This document shows positions 48,580 to 59,962 of a stretch of 64,000 bases of DNA, in pieces. Each line of letters opens with the position of its first letter. Position 1 is the stretch's first letter. Under the pieces are notes generated by a model. It saw only the letters and a program-made list of their open reading frames with translations, was not told the origin of the DNA and made no database searches. The DNA comes from Diprion similis (lineage: Eukaryota > Arthropoda > Insecta > Hymenoptera > Diprionidae): positions 15,154,031-15,218,030 of the forward strand of contig NC_060106.1 of assembly GCF_021155765.1 (NCBI RefSeq), in the 5' to 3' direction. The translations under genes and the position numbers were made by a program.

Positions 48580-49050
48580 AACTGGCCCAATGGGCCTTGA
48601 ATGCCAAGGTTTTTGGCTTCGCCGAAGGGTTTTGAGAAAAAGCAAAAAATAATGTCTTTACTATCGATAACGATGCTGATTTGTTTTGTTTGTTATTCTT
48701 TGTGTTTTCTTGTAATACTTGTCTGCTCACGTTTTGTTGCGTATGCGAAAAAAGATATCAATTGTCAAGGTATAATTCGACTAGGCTTGGGTTCATGTCC
48801 CATTCACGGCACATCATAGGCCCTTTGGCTATAGGCGCAGGGCGTTGCCTATGGCTGCTTCAGGAAATGAGTGGATACCAGCCGTAGGGTAAGCATCGAG
48901 GGTGGTTCACGAGCTTAGCTCACCTCGCCGCCCCCAGGCCTACCATGTTTCTATGTATTTCGCTAAGCTTCGCTACCCTTCACTCGCGTATGGAGACTCC
49001 GCGTCTCTTCGCCTGCTCTTCCTTCACCTCTGAAACAGAAACGGAAACGA
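48580..49050. other. GC-rich structured block, possible 5' exon or unknown element
   Basis: It is richer in GC than its flanks. Palindromes include GGCCCAATGGGCC (48584-48596) and CTTCGCCGAAG. On the minus strand an ATG (48946-48944) reads MVGLGAA and reaches a donor, GAG then GTGAGC (intron from 48923), so it could be an alternative first exon. No known RNA or transposon is recognised. Confidence 0.3.
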
Positions 49051-51446
49051 AACCACTTTCCGTTAGTTATCGAATTTTCATGGGGGTGAAAGGGGGTTAG
49101 GAAATCGTTAGGAAAAATTCGTACTTTGCATCTTTAGGGTTGTTTGAAATTTAATAATTCCATGAAATCGAAATTGTACGATCATGATTTTTCAAAATGC
49201 GTGTAACGAAATTTAAATTCCATTTTTTTTTATGTAAATACAGTGTCTCGTATCATTTCTCTTGCAATTCTGTCGAGATAAGTTTCTTGCAGTGGTTACT
49301 CAGTACTTTAATACGTGTAAATATAAAACTTATATGGTTTAGAGTTCGTTCAAATACCGACTAACACCTACGCTTGTACATTAGCAAGTGTCTAGTCGTC
49401 GCTGAAAATTTACGACGTCATGAGAGCAGCCCCGCATGTAGTTACGTGTCAAGTGACGCAGTAAGCTCGGAGCTTCTTATTTCCGACTGTGTTTGTTAAA
49501 TCGTAAATCCTGCGAGTATTTTCGGGAGGGAAATGAATTCGTTAAAGAGAAAAAGAAAGAAAAAAACGGGGCTTGGAATAAAGTTCGAGTATTATAATAA
49601 CGAGAGAAGCTGACGTATTCGGCGAGGGCAAGTCGCGAGGTGAAAAAGGCTCATTCAAAGGTCGGCTTTTGATTGTCGAGGACCCTTGAGAGTGGGCGAG
49701 CCACGCAGTTAATCATTGCGACATAGTATCTGCGTCAAAGCTTTGCATGCCAAATGACGGAAGACGAGGCAGGTCGCGATGAAAGAATTTTTACCAGCCT
49801 TAAATACATATTGTAAAGCGTAAAGGAAAAAATTTTAATTTCCGTATGAATCAGATATTTTATAATGAAATTGAATCGTTACTTCAATTTGAATCTATGA
49901 TTATCCAAGCTCGCAGCTTAATTGTTGAAAGAATTATGTATACTTACAACGAAGCTTTCGATCAGAGCTTTGATTTCAATAAGACAGCTGGACTAGATTT
50001 CACTGTATAAATCCAATTCATGTCGTAGTTTTGTGTTACAAGAAAATATTAACGTGGTTCTCCGATGATAAAGAAAACGTATCGAAACCCAGAAAATACA
50101 CGGTAAATTCATTCGAATTTCAATACAGAAAGACTGTTTTTACAATAATAATTAACATTCCTCGCTAAATCAAACCAGAAACCGCATTGCTTCACGAGCA
50201 CCTATAGTTATTAGTGGTTAATTCGAGAAGCGGTTTCATGAGTGGGGAATTAAATTCATTGGAATAATTGTCGCTATTTGTGAGCCGCAACAATTAAGCG
50301 CGTAATAACTCGATATGCATAACTTACATGAACCAAGCGTAATAATGTTACTCGAAAATAGTTATAATTGCAGATGACAATAACAAGCGTTTGATAACTA
50401 CCTATAATTTTTCCATCTATTTTGTTTTTGTTTAGTTTTTTTTTTACGTTTTCTTTGCAGTGCACAATAAATTTTCATCGCACTACGACGATTCTTTTTC
50501 TCTGTAGCAATGACAAATCGTTCTACACACAGGTAAGAAGAATAGAATGAATTGAACGCGACGTATGTATTGACAAGTATTGGCAGTCCAATCTATTCGG
50601 CTGTTCCAAACAAGTCCAGCTGTGCACCATAAATTCCCATACAATCTACGAATTTTTCAAGAAGTGAAAAATGATCGTTGACGGAAGAGAACGTATCGGA
50701 GAACGGAAAAACTTTGTCCCAAAGAAGTTGTTCTCCATTTTTTTTTTTTTTTTGTTTGTTTTTTTTCAACACATTTATTACAGGACCAACGATATAGCTT
50801 TTGACATACTTCGTGGTGACAAATGGGGGCAGGTACGAAAATTAAATACCGAAATTTTCATCTCCCGAAATATTATTTAGATACCGAGCGTTTCGCGTCT
50901 TACATATTATTCCTAAACTTGTTGAAAAGCTAATAGAAAATCACTAATCAAAACTCAAGGTTTTGCGGGTCGCTCCGCAGCTGAAGGTGCGTTTCTTCCG
51001 GGTGGCTGACCCGCATTCGGGCTCGGATATTCGAATCGTTGAACTTTCTTCTGGGGTTGAAATTTTTAGTTTTTTTTTTTGTTTTCATGGTATCGAAAAC
51101 CCGACTTTTGTAAGCGTTATAGAGTAGAGAAGATATCGAATAAACGTAAACCCGGGAAATTTGATTCAAGCTATTTAAGGTATTCGATGGTTAGCACGAG
51201 ACACGTACTGATAGATCACGCCGCAAATAACATAGTTATAATATAAATTTGATCTTGATCGAGGAACCGGAAGTATTTAAAGTGAAACGGGTGAAAACAG
51301 CGAATGAAAATAACAAAAAAGCAATAGCGAATTGATGCTAATACTAATAAATGTTGAAAAAAATCAGCGAATAGAATATATATATTGGAAAAATGTGGGG
51401 TTGATCGGTTACCTGTTTGACGATTTAAGAAATCGGTGGTAGCTAA

Positions 51447-51542
51447 CTCTCCTCTCTCTTCTCTCCCTCACTTGCTCTCTCTTATGTTTATCTCTCTCTC
51501 TCTCTCCCTTCTCTTTCTCTCTCTCACTCTCTCTCTCTCTCG
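51447..51542. repeat. (CT)n tract
   Basis: Nearly pure CT repeat, interrupted by TTGC and TATGTTTA. Confidence 0.9.
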
Positions 51543-51790
51543 TCTCGCGACGAACACCTTTCGCCGGCGTCGAAGTTCCGCTCGTCAGGTCTATCCTGAG
51601 ACAACGTCCGGAGGTTTCTCTGTCTCGCTTCCGCGACCGGCAGGCATGTAATTTTCCCGGCTCTAGCGCAGCGTCAGGACGCATCTAGATACATAGCGGA
51701 GGATAAGCGTCGCGGCGCCGACGCGCCTTCGTCGTCGCCGAATCAATAGCTACCCCGGATCACGTGACGCGGGCAACGCGGAACGAAGAC

Positions 51791-51832
51791 GAGAGAGAGA
51801 GAAAAGAGAGGAGAGGAGAGGAGAGGAGAGAC
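51791..51832. repeat. (GA)n / (GAGAG)n tract
   Basis: GAGAGA followed by several GAGAG(G) units. Confidence 0.9.
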
Positions 51833-52406
51833 GAAGATGGAATCGATACACACGCACGCACGTATGTGCAATTCCTGAAATCGTACACACAACCGCGTGC
51901 GTAGAAATTTACACGAGGAATGAGGCTGGCTGTTCTTTGTTGACGATTAGCCGAGACGCACGAGTAAATAAATGACAGGATTTTCAACCCCCTTTTTAAG
52001 AAATCTCACGGAGTCACGGTGATCGGCTGTATATCTAATTGTGTAATGGTTACTAGTCTCGAAATAAATTTTTTTTAATGTACTAACCTAAATCCTGGAC
52101 TCCTATATCGATTTCAACATTTAGGGGTGTAACTCATCGATTTTATTTATTCTCTGGTATGTTGTTGTACAGGAAAAGAGATTAAGCATGGATTTTTTCT
52201 TACGCGATAATTCGGCCGTTTGTAGAAGGGTAAAAACGATCCCTAGAGCTTAACCCAAAAAACAAATAGGATGCAACCCCTCAAAGTAAAATCAATCCGC
52301 ATATTATTGTTTGTCGACGGCAAACAATGTCCGATTGGTTTGATGGGAAGCATTTTCCGTCACTGTCGAGAAATCCTAAGATATCGAATTTTGGGGCTAA
52401 ATTTTA

Positions 52407-52706
52407 AGGGTGGTTTTTAGCCATTTAATGACCGAGTTAACACTCGAAGAAAAGTGTTCATAACACAGGGTGAAGAAAGCCGGGAAAGAGGGTTAAAGCC
52501 AAATCCTCAAAACTCTCACATTTGAATTGAGATATATGTTTCCATGAAAATTTTTAAATTTTTGCTTGAAAAAATTACCACTAAACCTTCGATTCTTGGG
52601 ACAGAATTTAGAGTTCAAATCGGAGCCCGACATTTACTTCGAGATATTTTATACAAGCCCTATGAAAGTAACAAAGTTCCATAAGGACCGTATTCGAAAC
52701 CACCCT
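52407..52706. mobile_element. MITE with AGGGTGGTTT inverted ends, copy 1
   Basis: The left end AGGGTGGTTTTTAG and the reverse complement of the right end, AGGGTGGTTTCGAA, match. About 300 bp, non-coding. Target duplication uncertain (TTA/TAA flanks). Confidence 0.55.
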
Positions 52707-53914
52707 AATTAATGTGAATATACATATAATTGTTTTGAAATACGTTTCATGACCTCTAGCTTAATTGTTATTGCAACACGTCCACCTCAGTCTTTCTTTA
52801 CCGTATATAACCAAAGGTCGATACAGCAAAAGGCTAATCATCATCTGAATACGCTCGAGATTAATTTTGAGCCAGTGCGGTTAAGGGAGCATATAAATAC
52901 TCTCAGCACCAGCGTAAAATAAACTCTCGACCAAAAGGGGATACTGATTACTGGTTCTTCTCGGAAGGCTCTCGGCTCGAGGGGGTTAAAACCTGGTATT
53001 AGAGGCATCGAATAGGAGGCTAGCTAACGTATGTATGAGGGTTCGTTCTATCGGGTACCTATTGGACAGGGTATCGATTCTGAGGGGCCGATATTACGCG
53101 TGAATTTCTCTTTCACGTCTCTTTCCTGCAGAGCAGAACTCATTCTAATTTACAACTTTGCATGTACCTAGTCCGAAGTATTAAAAAAAGAAAAAGGTTC
53201 CTACGAGTATATGCAGCAGAATTTTCCGCAGAATAAACTTCATGGTTATACGAATCGAGACATTCGAATAATGGGATATTGGTACCTCTGCATTATGCGG
53301 TATGTCAGCAGGTATGTGCATACATACAATGTAAGATTTTACGCTGTTTGAAAACGCGAGCTAAGCCACGTGCTCGACGACGTCATCGACCGCGGCTTGC
53401 TTGGAAAATCGAAACTGAATAATATACCTGAGATGTAGATTATGTAGGTTCATGCACCTTCCAAGACAGGGTTAGAGATTCTCGAATGCCAAAGGGGAGA
53501 GCAATGAACGGTACAGTACCCTGATTAATTGTGCAAAATGTAGATCAATGATAAATTTCAAATACTTCAAAGGTATTGCGGCATCCGACTGTTTTTTAGC
53601 ATTGAAAACCGCATTGTTTGTCCGATTTCTATGGATGTAAATGGATCAATTGATTCGTGAACGTAATACTCCGTAATCTGTCTGAAATGGATTTCCTATA
53701 ACAGTAATGATTTCGCCGATAATTAAGCGTCAGCTTAACGTTCGTAACCTGTCACGCAGTTTGATATGCGGTATTTTTTCGACTAACGAACAACCGAAAA
53801 AAAAATCGATGCGGTGGACGGTCCGTGAATAATTTATTCACGAACACGATGAACGGATACAGTTCGCGAAAATAGCATAAAAGGCTCATTTCGTTAATTT
53901 GATACGTCATAATT

Positions 53915-54536
53915 AGGGTGGTTAGAAAATATGAAAAATTTCTCGTTCTTAGCCCCGCAAATTTTAGTGCTCGATAGAAAAAAAATCTTCCCGAAAGATG
54001 AGCTCTTTAGATTGAATTTAGCAGGTCACGTTTCTAATTTTTATTTCTCAAATGAATGCCAAATGAATGACATGTGAAAATTTCAGTTTTCGTTAAAATA
54101 CTCGTAAAGTCTTCGATATTTTTCAAAATCATGCATCGATCCTTAGAGCTGATTCGTAAAGCTTTTTAAACCTCTGTAAGAAAGCGCAGTTATGATTATT
54201 ATCGAAAAAGAGAAAATCGATAGTTTCAAAATCAATGTGTGTTTTAATGATGATATTCATGCTTTGTTAGAGATATTTGGAAAGCTTAAAAAATCAGATT
54301 CAAGGATCTATGTATGAATTTTAATTATAACGAATGGTATATATACAAGAATTTTAACCTCTAATGAAAAGTCGAATTTCCCCATGCTAAAAGAATGGGA
54401 AATAAAAATGACTACATATTTATTACTTAAGTTAAAGACTTGAGCTAGAGAACTTACTTTTCCGGATGATTGTGTTTCTATGAAACACTGACATTTCATA
54501 GGATAAGAGCAGAAAAAAAACTTTTTTCAAACCACC
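53915..54536. mobile_element. MITE with AGGGTGGTT inverted ends, copy 2
   Basis: The left end AGGGTGGTTAGAAAA pairs with the right end read in reverse (ATGGTGGTTTGAAAA). TAATTA-like sequence flanks both ends. It shares terminal motifs with the element at 52407-52706 and is non-coding. Confidence 0.55.
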
Positions 54537-55139
54537 ATAGTAATTATATTAATCTCTTTAAGCCTTATTGTTTTCGAGAAACACGTTGACAAATTTTATC
54601 ACGTATGCCTATTGAACTGATCCCTTTATCTTGGAATTTCGAGCACTTTCTATCATCGAAGATGGAAAAACCGGTCGCGTTTTTATCACACATATGTCAA
54701 AATATAAAATTTGAAGTAAAATCTGAATTTCTTCACCAGATCGTTGAAAACATATTTTGTCATTGCAAAGAAAGATAAGAGTTGCTTCAATGAAGTTCAT
54801 CTTTATCGGCACAAAAAATGTCGCACCCTCGCATAATCTTTACAGTTTACATAACAATTTCCATAAGTCGATGAACATTTCCCCGATAAAACTTGGCACG
54901 TGCAATTTTCGAGCAAGACAAACTTACAACTAAGAGTTTGAACGTTGAACCTACGTACCATCGGCACTTGCTACACCGTGGCAGCGGGTCTGCACATCTA
55001 GAATCCGATATACGATAAAATTTGAAAAACAGCGACTGTTCTGCATCCACGTCCGGTATCGTCTACCGTCACCCCTAATACGCTAGCTTTTGCGGTAGGG
55101 CTCGGAATTACAGCGCGGATTCTCAGGCAGTATCCACGC

Positions 55140-55481
55140 ATGAGTGCGACGCAGTTTTCGAATCCTCCACCCCCGCCGCCCCCACAGCGAGTAACAGAGA
55201 GGGAAACGGGAACGAGGACGCGTTTTACGCGTCGGACGACTCCTGGTGACCTTCAACTTGAAGGGGAAACCCTTTTCCGCCCCCGCCTGACCCTTTCCGC
55301 CCCACCATTCAGCACCGCGAATGCGAGGGACGGAGGGTTGCAGGGGGGCGTAGCGGCTAGTGAATGGACCGGAATATTCCAGCGGCATCGAATCTTCTCG
55401 AGCTTTTCGAACCCCTCGATCCCCCCAACCCCGGACATTCCACTCTCGTCGACTCTTGCGAACTTACGACGCATAAAGTAG
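55140..55481 (+). other. GC-rich island with a 113-codon open frame
   Basis: GC is strikingly high for the window. A plus-strand frame runs from ATG to TAG and encodes a poly-Pro stretch (FSNPPPPPPP) and no recognisable domain; the minus strand is also open in two frames. High GC alone keeps frames open, so I treat it as a possible promoter or unannotated exon, not a gene. Confidence 0.2.
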
Positions 55482-55617
55482 AATTGATTTTTAAAAATTT
55501 TTCTCTCCGATCTTAATAATAGCGCTTTAGCTATAGGTATTTAGCTCCGAGGAAAGAAAAATGTTGTAGATTTTACATCTTCCGTGGTGAATACATGGAT
55601 AGAAATTTTTTTTATTC

Positions 55618-56116
55618 AAGGGGGCAGATCCGAGTAGATGACTAGAAAAGTAGGCGAATTTCCATAATTTTTATCTAAAAAACTATTTATTCGATTTCAC
55701 AGTGTTTCTTTTTTTTTAATTTTTGATTTCAAAGTTTATTTATTAAGGTACATTCACGAATTTTTTCATAAAAATTTATCTACTCGTAGAGTTGTTACAG
55801 TGGTCGATGTAAAACATGTTTCGTACTGACACGGTTTGCGGTTCCTAGGATTTTGGACAGTCGGTTGATGTAAAATAAAAAATTCCAACGGGATCTTGAA
55901 GTATAATATATTCAGCCGTACGCTGCGTATTGATTTTTTTTTTTTTATTAACGAAACAGTGAACGTTTCGACTTTAACGTTCGTTTTCGTGCCTAAATTC
56001 AAGACCTTTTGCGAATCATGCAATTTACACACAATATTCTTCATAGTTTAAACTTTAAAAAACGCGAATAAAAAGAAAATCGATTTTTTAAATATTCTAC
56101 TCCGATGTGCCCCCTT
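55618..56116. mobile_element. TTAA-type MITE, relative of the 4.46 kb element
   Basis: Inverted ends GGGGGCAGATCCGAGTAGA and GGGGGCACATCGGAGTAGA. The right junction is TTAA and the left is TCAA, a one-base change from TTAA. The ends match the TTAAGGGGGCACA ends at 4459-4822. Non-coding. Confidence 0.65.
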
Positions 56117-57736
56117 AAATCTACAGCAATTGTGGCTAGATTTACAAATCCGATAATAAGAGTTATAAAACCAATAGTATTATTGAGTTACGATATCGTC
56201 AGATTCATAAAGTTTTGGACAAATTTTTACGGACAGAATTTCGATCTGCATGCAATTTAAACACATGAGATTATAAAGCATGCAATCATCCCTCTCTTGA
56301 TCAATTTCGTCAAATTTTCGAATTGAAATCTATTAATCTTCGAATTTTTAGCTGCACTTTCTATCGTCAAAAAAAAAAAAAAAATGATACGACTTTTTTA
56401 GTTCGTGTAAAAATGTATTTCCAAACGTGAAATCATTCCCGACATTTTCAATCCTCTACTTGCGGAGAGGCATAAAATAAATGGTTTTCATTCTCCAGAG
56501 TGAGTTCGTAATTAAATCGGTATAAATATTCCGGGGATCTCGAATTTTCCGAATATACATATATGTATATAAGATAGGAGGTATTTTAACGGAAATCAAC
56601 TGGCGGAATTTGCAATCAGGCGGGTCGATTCCACGCAAATGAAATGAAACTGGCGAGTTGGGGATCGAGTATAATTACGTCCTTGGAGGTCGCCGTGCTT
56701 ACCAAGTCATTTCCCTCTCTTCCTCGAGGTGTTAGCGTTGTATTTCACTCGATCGCACGTGAGCAACGCAAAGTTTCAGGTTTATGTCTAAATATAGCAA
56801 ACGACGACGCGTTTAACGCTTAAATAACTCGGTCAAACTGCGCTACTCCGTGATAGATGTGCGAGGAGACTTAGCGGTTTCGTATCGTCCGATAAAATAT
56901 CACTTTTGCACACGTGGCGGGCTAATCCGCAAAAAATCTTCTCATCTATTCCATCGCCTTTTCCCATATCTCGTAGCTGATGCAAGAACATAATTTCACT
57001 CTTTGCAGAAAACCTTATTCTTCCCTCCGGACTTCCGTCGCCTTAGCATCGACCATTTGTTGATCTATACGTATAGACATGCCAACCATTATATAGACGC
57101 ATTTATCTATGAATAGATGTACCGAGAGACCCATCAACGGCAGACGCGAAACGATCGCGTGCCGTCCCCGTCAAATAAACGACGTCTCCTTTTTTCCATT
57201 TCGGAATTAGCTTATTGTTTGTATGGATATAGTCAAAGCGTTTCCGATCTTCGAAGCGGTACCGCGAGTATGAGGTCCCGAATTTCGAAGAGCCGCCGAA
57301 ATCGCGTGCCGGAAGTCAGCTGCTCTGGAGGAAGCGAAAGGTTCTAACGCCTGAACATTTTCCCAGATCGTAATCTGGCGCGTGTTGTTGAAACTTGCAT
57401 CCATATACTCGTATCGACAATCCCTGTCATTGGAATGTAATTGACCAGCTTGATCCAGCAATTAAAATTAAATAATCAAGCCATCGTGTGTTGTTATAGC
57501 AATAAACAATGAAAGGATTAAAACCGTTCGGCGAAGTCGATGTCGAAGCAGTTGGATTAAATTTCGCCGGGATGAATTTTGTCAAATGATTATTTTGCTG
57601 GATGCTTGCTATAACACAGGTTTATCAATAGTGATTATAATTGTATGATCGATCTATACTATCAACCGAATTAGAATCAGACTGTACATTGATATGCACT
57701 GCATGGCACCCATGCCGTTTCAAGGTCTATACAATC

Positions 57737-57969
57737 AGGGTGGGGGTCAAAACTTGAAAGGGTCAATATTGCATGCGAAAATGAAACAACGAAAGTTGAA
57801 ATCTTGATTTTCGAAAGTCTCACTGATTTGAATGACTACTAATCAGTAACACTTTGGAAAATCAATATTTCGAACAATTCAACTATCGTTAGTTTATTTT
57901 CGCATGTTTGAAATGTCGATATATCGACCATTTGCAATATTGACCCCTCAAGCTTTTGACCCCCACCCG
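57737..57969. mobile_element. foldback MITE with long inverted arms
   Basis: GGGTGGGGGTCAAAACTTGA at the left mirrors GGGTGGGGGTCAAAAGCTTGA at the right, and GGGTCAATATTGCA continues on both. Inner arms with GCGAAAAT...CGAAAGTTGAA also pair. The arms total about 80 bp each of a 233-bp element. Confidence 0.75.
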
Positions 57970-57984
57970 AGAATCACACTCGAC

Positions 57985-58560
57985 CATTTTCGGACGGACG
58001 CTATGTGTGTACGTGTATGTATGTATGCGATCAATTTTTTTTTATACCTCGAGAACGAGTTACCGGATTTCAATGATTTTGGTCTGAACCGAGGCGGCTT
58101 ATCCAAACTTGAAATTGATTAGATTTTGGCTTTGATCGGTTTATTACTTTTTGAATTATTTTATTAACAAATTTTCAAAACATAAAATAATAATAATATC
58201 TTCAAAATATATGAATGGATTCGAATGAAAATTGGCACCGTATGATTTATGGGCTCGCTGATCACGAATCTGACGTCATATTTGCAAAATCCAAAATGAC
58301 GAATCTAATATGGTAGAAAAAAACGCTAAAAATATTCGATTTTTTATAAAAATTAGTAGGCGGAGGGTTTCAGGTTCACCGATAAACAATCCAAGATCAG
58401 AATTCAAAAATTCATAATATTGGATCTACAATAGTGGTTTGAAATAAGAAAAACTCGCAATATTTTCATGTAATATTGTATCCGAGGGTTTTTGAATTGT
58501 TAATTACGAATCTGAATTCGTAGTTCGAAATTTGAATTGGTTATTAATATATTTTTCCTC
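57985..58560. repeat. dispersed repeat, TCTGACGTCA family, copy 2
   Basis: It begins after the foldback element with CGGACGGACG, a GTGTATGTATG stretch and ACCGGATTTCAATGATTTTG, then carries TCGCTGATCACGAATCTGACGTCA, shared with 45.0 kb, and GACGAATCTAATATGG. It looks like a decayed interspersed repeat; no coding frame is kept. Confidence 0.5.
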
Positions 58561-59930
58561 TGTGAACTTGGAACCTGCAGTGTAAAAACGGCAAGTTCCA
58601 GAGCTGGCTTACGGTCAGCCTAAATCCGCTTTTTCTTTCTTTTTTTTTTTTTTTTTTAACGCGAACTATGCGAGTCTATAACTGTGTTCGCAGAAAGGAG
58701 CGAAAAAAATCACCAACGACTCAGCCTAAGGGCCCAGGTATGCGGACGAAGTCCGTTTAAAGTTGTGCCTTAGCAGGTACCTAAGTGCCATTCGCTTGAC
58801 TGCCGCGGTTTACTATGCATAGTTGATAGATCTTGAGTAGAGAGTAACGACCTCCGCGTGCAATACAGCACCTTTCAGTAGCATTCACAATTCACACCGG
58901 CTAGTCTGGGCATGTAACATATAATATAATATATAAGACATTTCCGACAAAGTATAAGCGTATAATCATAACCGGCAGAAATTAATTGCTAATCGGATGA
59001 CGAATAGTTGAATTGAATTGTATACCTATTTCTAATCTTCTCGACTTTCATTCATTCTTGTAGGTATATATTCATTCAATTTCGTGTAGCTGCAAATGTT
59101 TTATTTACCTGTCGATCATGATTGCCGGTTTTATAGCAATAATTGACGCGTTACATACGCAGTCTGAAGTTTATACCGTGCATTCTCGGTGTATCGTAAA
59201 CTTGTGATAAAATCAACCAATCTTGATATGATAATACTGGCTGTGAGAACTATGTCAGATATATTAGTTGATACTTGGATGGAAAAGGAAATGTGTAGAA
59301 AGTACAATGTTTCCTTTATATACACTTGTGATCGTGTACATCCACTCGATACAAATTTACTTCGTTAGATAATAGATTCGATGATTATACATAGCGTTTT
59401 TCTCCCTCTCTCTCTCTGTCTCTCTCGTTCTCATGTATCTTGTCCAGCGTTTAAATTACTACGACTATGAATAGACAGAATCGTAAACCACAATAAATAT
59501 ATTCAGTTTTTCTGTAACAGACAAGTGTGTATTGAGAAATGTAAAATGGCTAATGATTATTGTTATTTTTTAAACGTGACCTGCAGAGTCCGCTGTTTTA
59601 GTATTGATTGTACAGATACCGCGTGCCTCGAACGAACTACACATATAGACGTCAGTTTAAACCTCGGTTGGTAGTATTTTTCGCCCAGTGACACGAATAA
59701 CGTAGGTATTTAAGTGAATCATCGCTAGGACGAATTGTTCCAAGCATCAACGCTGACGGTATTTGTTATGAAAAGTGTGATGACTCACCGTATTTGCAGC
59801 TTATATTTGGGCAGAATATCCGCGGACGGTGAAGGATTTTGTCAGGAGAGTATCGAGGAACGAATCTCTGATGCACCTCAAAACACTGTCGGTATGGTTA
59901 CTGTGGTTGGTATTACACACACAATCGGAG

Positions 59931-59962
59931 CCGGCATTGAAGCATGGCGGCCATCTTTGCTG
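59931..59962. promoter_or_regulatory. YY1/Pho-like site pair
   Basis: AGCATGGCGGCCATCTTTG contains ATGGCGGC and, overlapping on the other strand, AGATGGCCGCC, both near the YY1/Pleiohomeotic core. No gene start is identified nearby, so relevance is uncertain. Confidence 0.2.

Larger units (their letters stand above)
51413..51850 (-). promoter_or_regulatory. candidate 5' exon and promoter, GA-rich island
   Basis: This is the most promoter-like block upstream of FAM13 exon 1 on its strand: GC-rich around 51700-51780, long GA/CT tracts on either side, and a minus-strand donor, CAG then GTAACC, at 51413/51412. GAGA tracts are typical of some insect promoters. It may be the non-coding first exon of the FAM13 homolog, with a 9 kb first intron. 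This is inference from position and donor only. Confidence 0.3.

Noticed and set aside
48662..48669. Another TATCGATA motif
   Set aside because: Single 8-mer near AT-rich sequence with no paired motif; may be chance.
48770..48830. GGTTCATGTCCC resembling a tRNA/SINE B-box
   Set aside because: No convincing A-box at the proper distance and no tail or duplicated copy in the window.
51409..51684. Arg/Glu-rich 91-codon minus-strand frame
   Set aside because: Derived from the CT/GA microsatellite; more likely untranslated exon than protein.
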